Below are positions 5,072 through 5,232 of a stretch of 5,232 bases of DNA, piece after piece. The position numbers and the translations under genes are program-made. Numbering within the stretch: the first letter of the stretch is position 1; each line of letters opens with the position of its first letter. The notes under the pieces are model-generated. The model did no database searches. It had not been told where the DNA came from and was given only the letters and a program-made list of their open reading frames with translations. Source of the stretch: Candidatus Methanodesulfokora sp. (GTDB lineage: Archaea > Korarchaeota > Korarchaeia > Korarchaeales > Korarchaeaceae); contig JAGDWR010000047.1 in NCBI GenBank assembly GCA_023269865.1, positions 28,771 to 34,002 on the forward strand, in the 5' to 3' direction.

Positions 5072-5232
5072 ATGGGAGAAGTATATGTAGCTGATGAGAG
5101 CGTGCTTCTCTATGATCTCATTCAGAAAGACATGGAGAAGTATGCTGAAGCCGAGATAATAGTACCTGTCAGTATCCTGAAGAAGCTGGAGAGAGAGGCA
5201 GAGAAAGGCGATAAAATGGCTCTAAAAGGCCT
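5072..5232 (+). CDS. PIN-domain protein, 5' end only (possibly PIN-ATPase)
   Basis: An open frame of 53 full codons runs off the right edge, beginning MGEVYVADESVLLYDLI. Asp8 and Ser10 match the first PIN motif (D-x-S), and AEIIVPVSILKKLEREAEKG (27-46) resembles the second block (IIIPEAVVAELEHQANKG) of the archaeal PIN/PilT-type ATPases. PIN domains are metal-dependent ribonucleases; in those long archaeal proteins the domain precedes a AAA/PilT-like ATPase and an RNA- or DNA-binding tail. Here the position that is normally the second acidic residue is Lys38, with Glu40 two residues later. Start ATG 5072 is supported by GGAG six bases upstream. Which PIN subfamily this is cannot be decided from the fragment. 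The gene diverges from IPK and shares its intergenic region. Confidence 0.7.
   Translation, partial: MGEVYVADESVLLYDLIQKDMEKYAEAEIIVPVSILKKLEREAEKGDKMALKG

Noticed and set aside
1..5232. A new defence, mobile or multi-gene system, CRISPR array or RNA gene
   Set aside because: Apart from short intergenic gaps the window is filled by recognisable core genes; no repeat array, transposase, tRNA-like fold or unusual gene cluster was seen on either strand.

Overview
The window is an archaeal chromosome segment carrying translation, secretion and transcription genes. The archaeal markers are an aIF5A with a hypusine-site loop, SRP54, an archaeal-type Pus10, ribosomal protein eL21, RNA polymerase subunit Rpo4, a DUF655 protein and an isopentenyl phosphate kinase. 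Arginine is written almost entirely with AGA/AGG and isoleucine often with ATA, and the coding strands are purine-rich, as is common in hyperthermophiles. The gene set and protein style suggest a TACK-type lineage, possibly korarchaeal or a relative. That placement is inference; sequence searches would be needed to settle it.

Layout. Positions 1-4275 hold a tightly packed plus-strand run: the 3' end of uS9, then aIF5A, SRP54, Pus10, eL21, Rpo4 and DUF655. The first six genes are separated by 2-10 bases or overlap by 4-8 bases. Several Shine-Dalgarno motifs (AGGTGA type) lie inside the 3' end of the preceding gene, so this reads as one translationally coupled transcription unit entering from the left. 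A 41-base gap before DUF655 is the only place in the run with room for a promoter. The DUF655 gene then meets a minus-strand isopentenyl phosphate kinase (IPK) gene tail to tail, with an 11-base overlap of the coding ends. IPK and a truncated plus-strand PIN-domain gene at the right edge diverge from a short intergenic region that contains one TATA-like box between inverted ACAAAC/GTTTGT arms.

How the genes fit together. uS9 and eL21 are ribosome parts, aIF5A assists peptide bond formation and elongation, Pus10 pseudouridylates tRNA, SRP54 targets nascent chains to the membrane and Rpo4 is part of the polymerase stalk. The run is therefore a gene-expression operon. IPK belongs to archaeal lipid (isoprenoid) synthesis and is a separate transcription unit.

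No mobile element, CRISPR array, RNA gene or new multi-gene system is visible. The most interesting points are local: the symmetric divergent promoter that also revises the IPK start, motif departures in IPK, the SRP54 P-loop and the PIN protein, and the overlapping 3' ends with oligo-T tracts inside the opposite genes.
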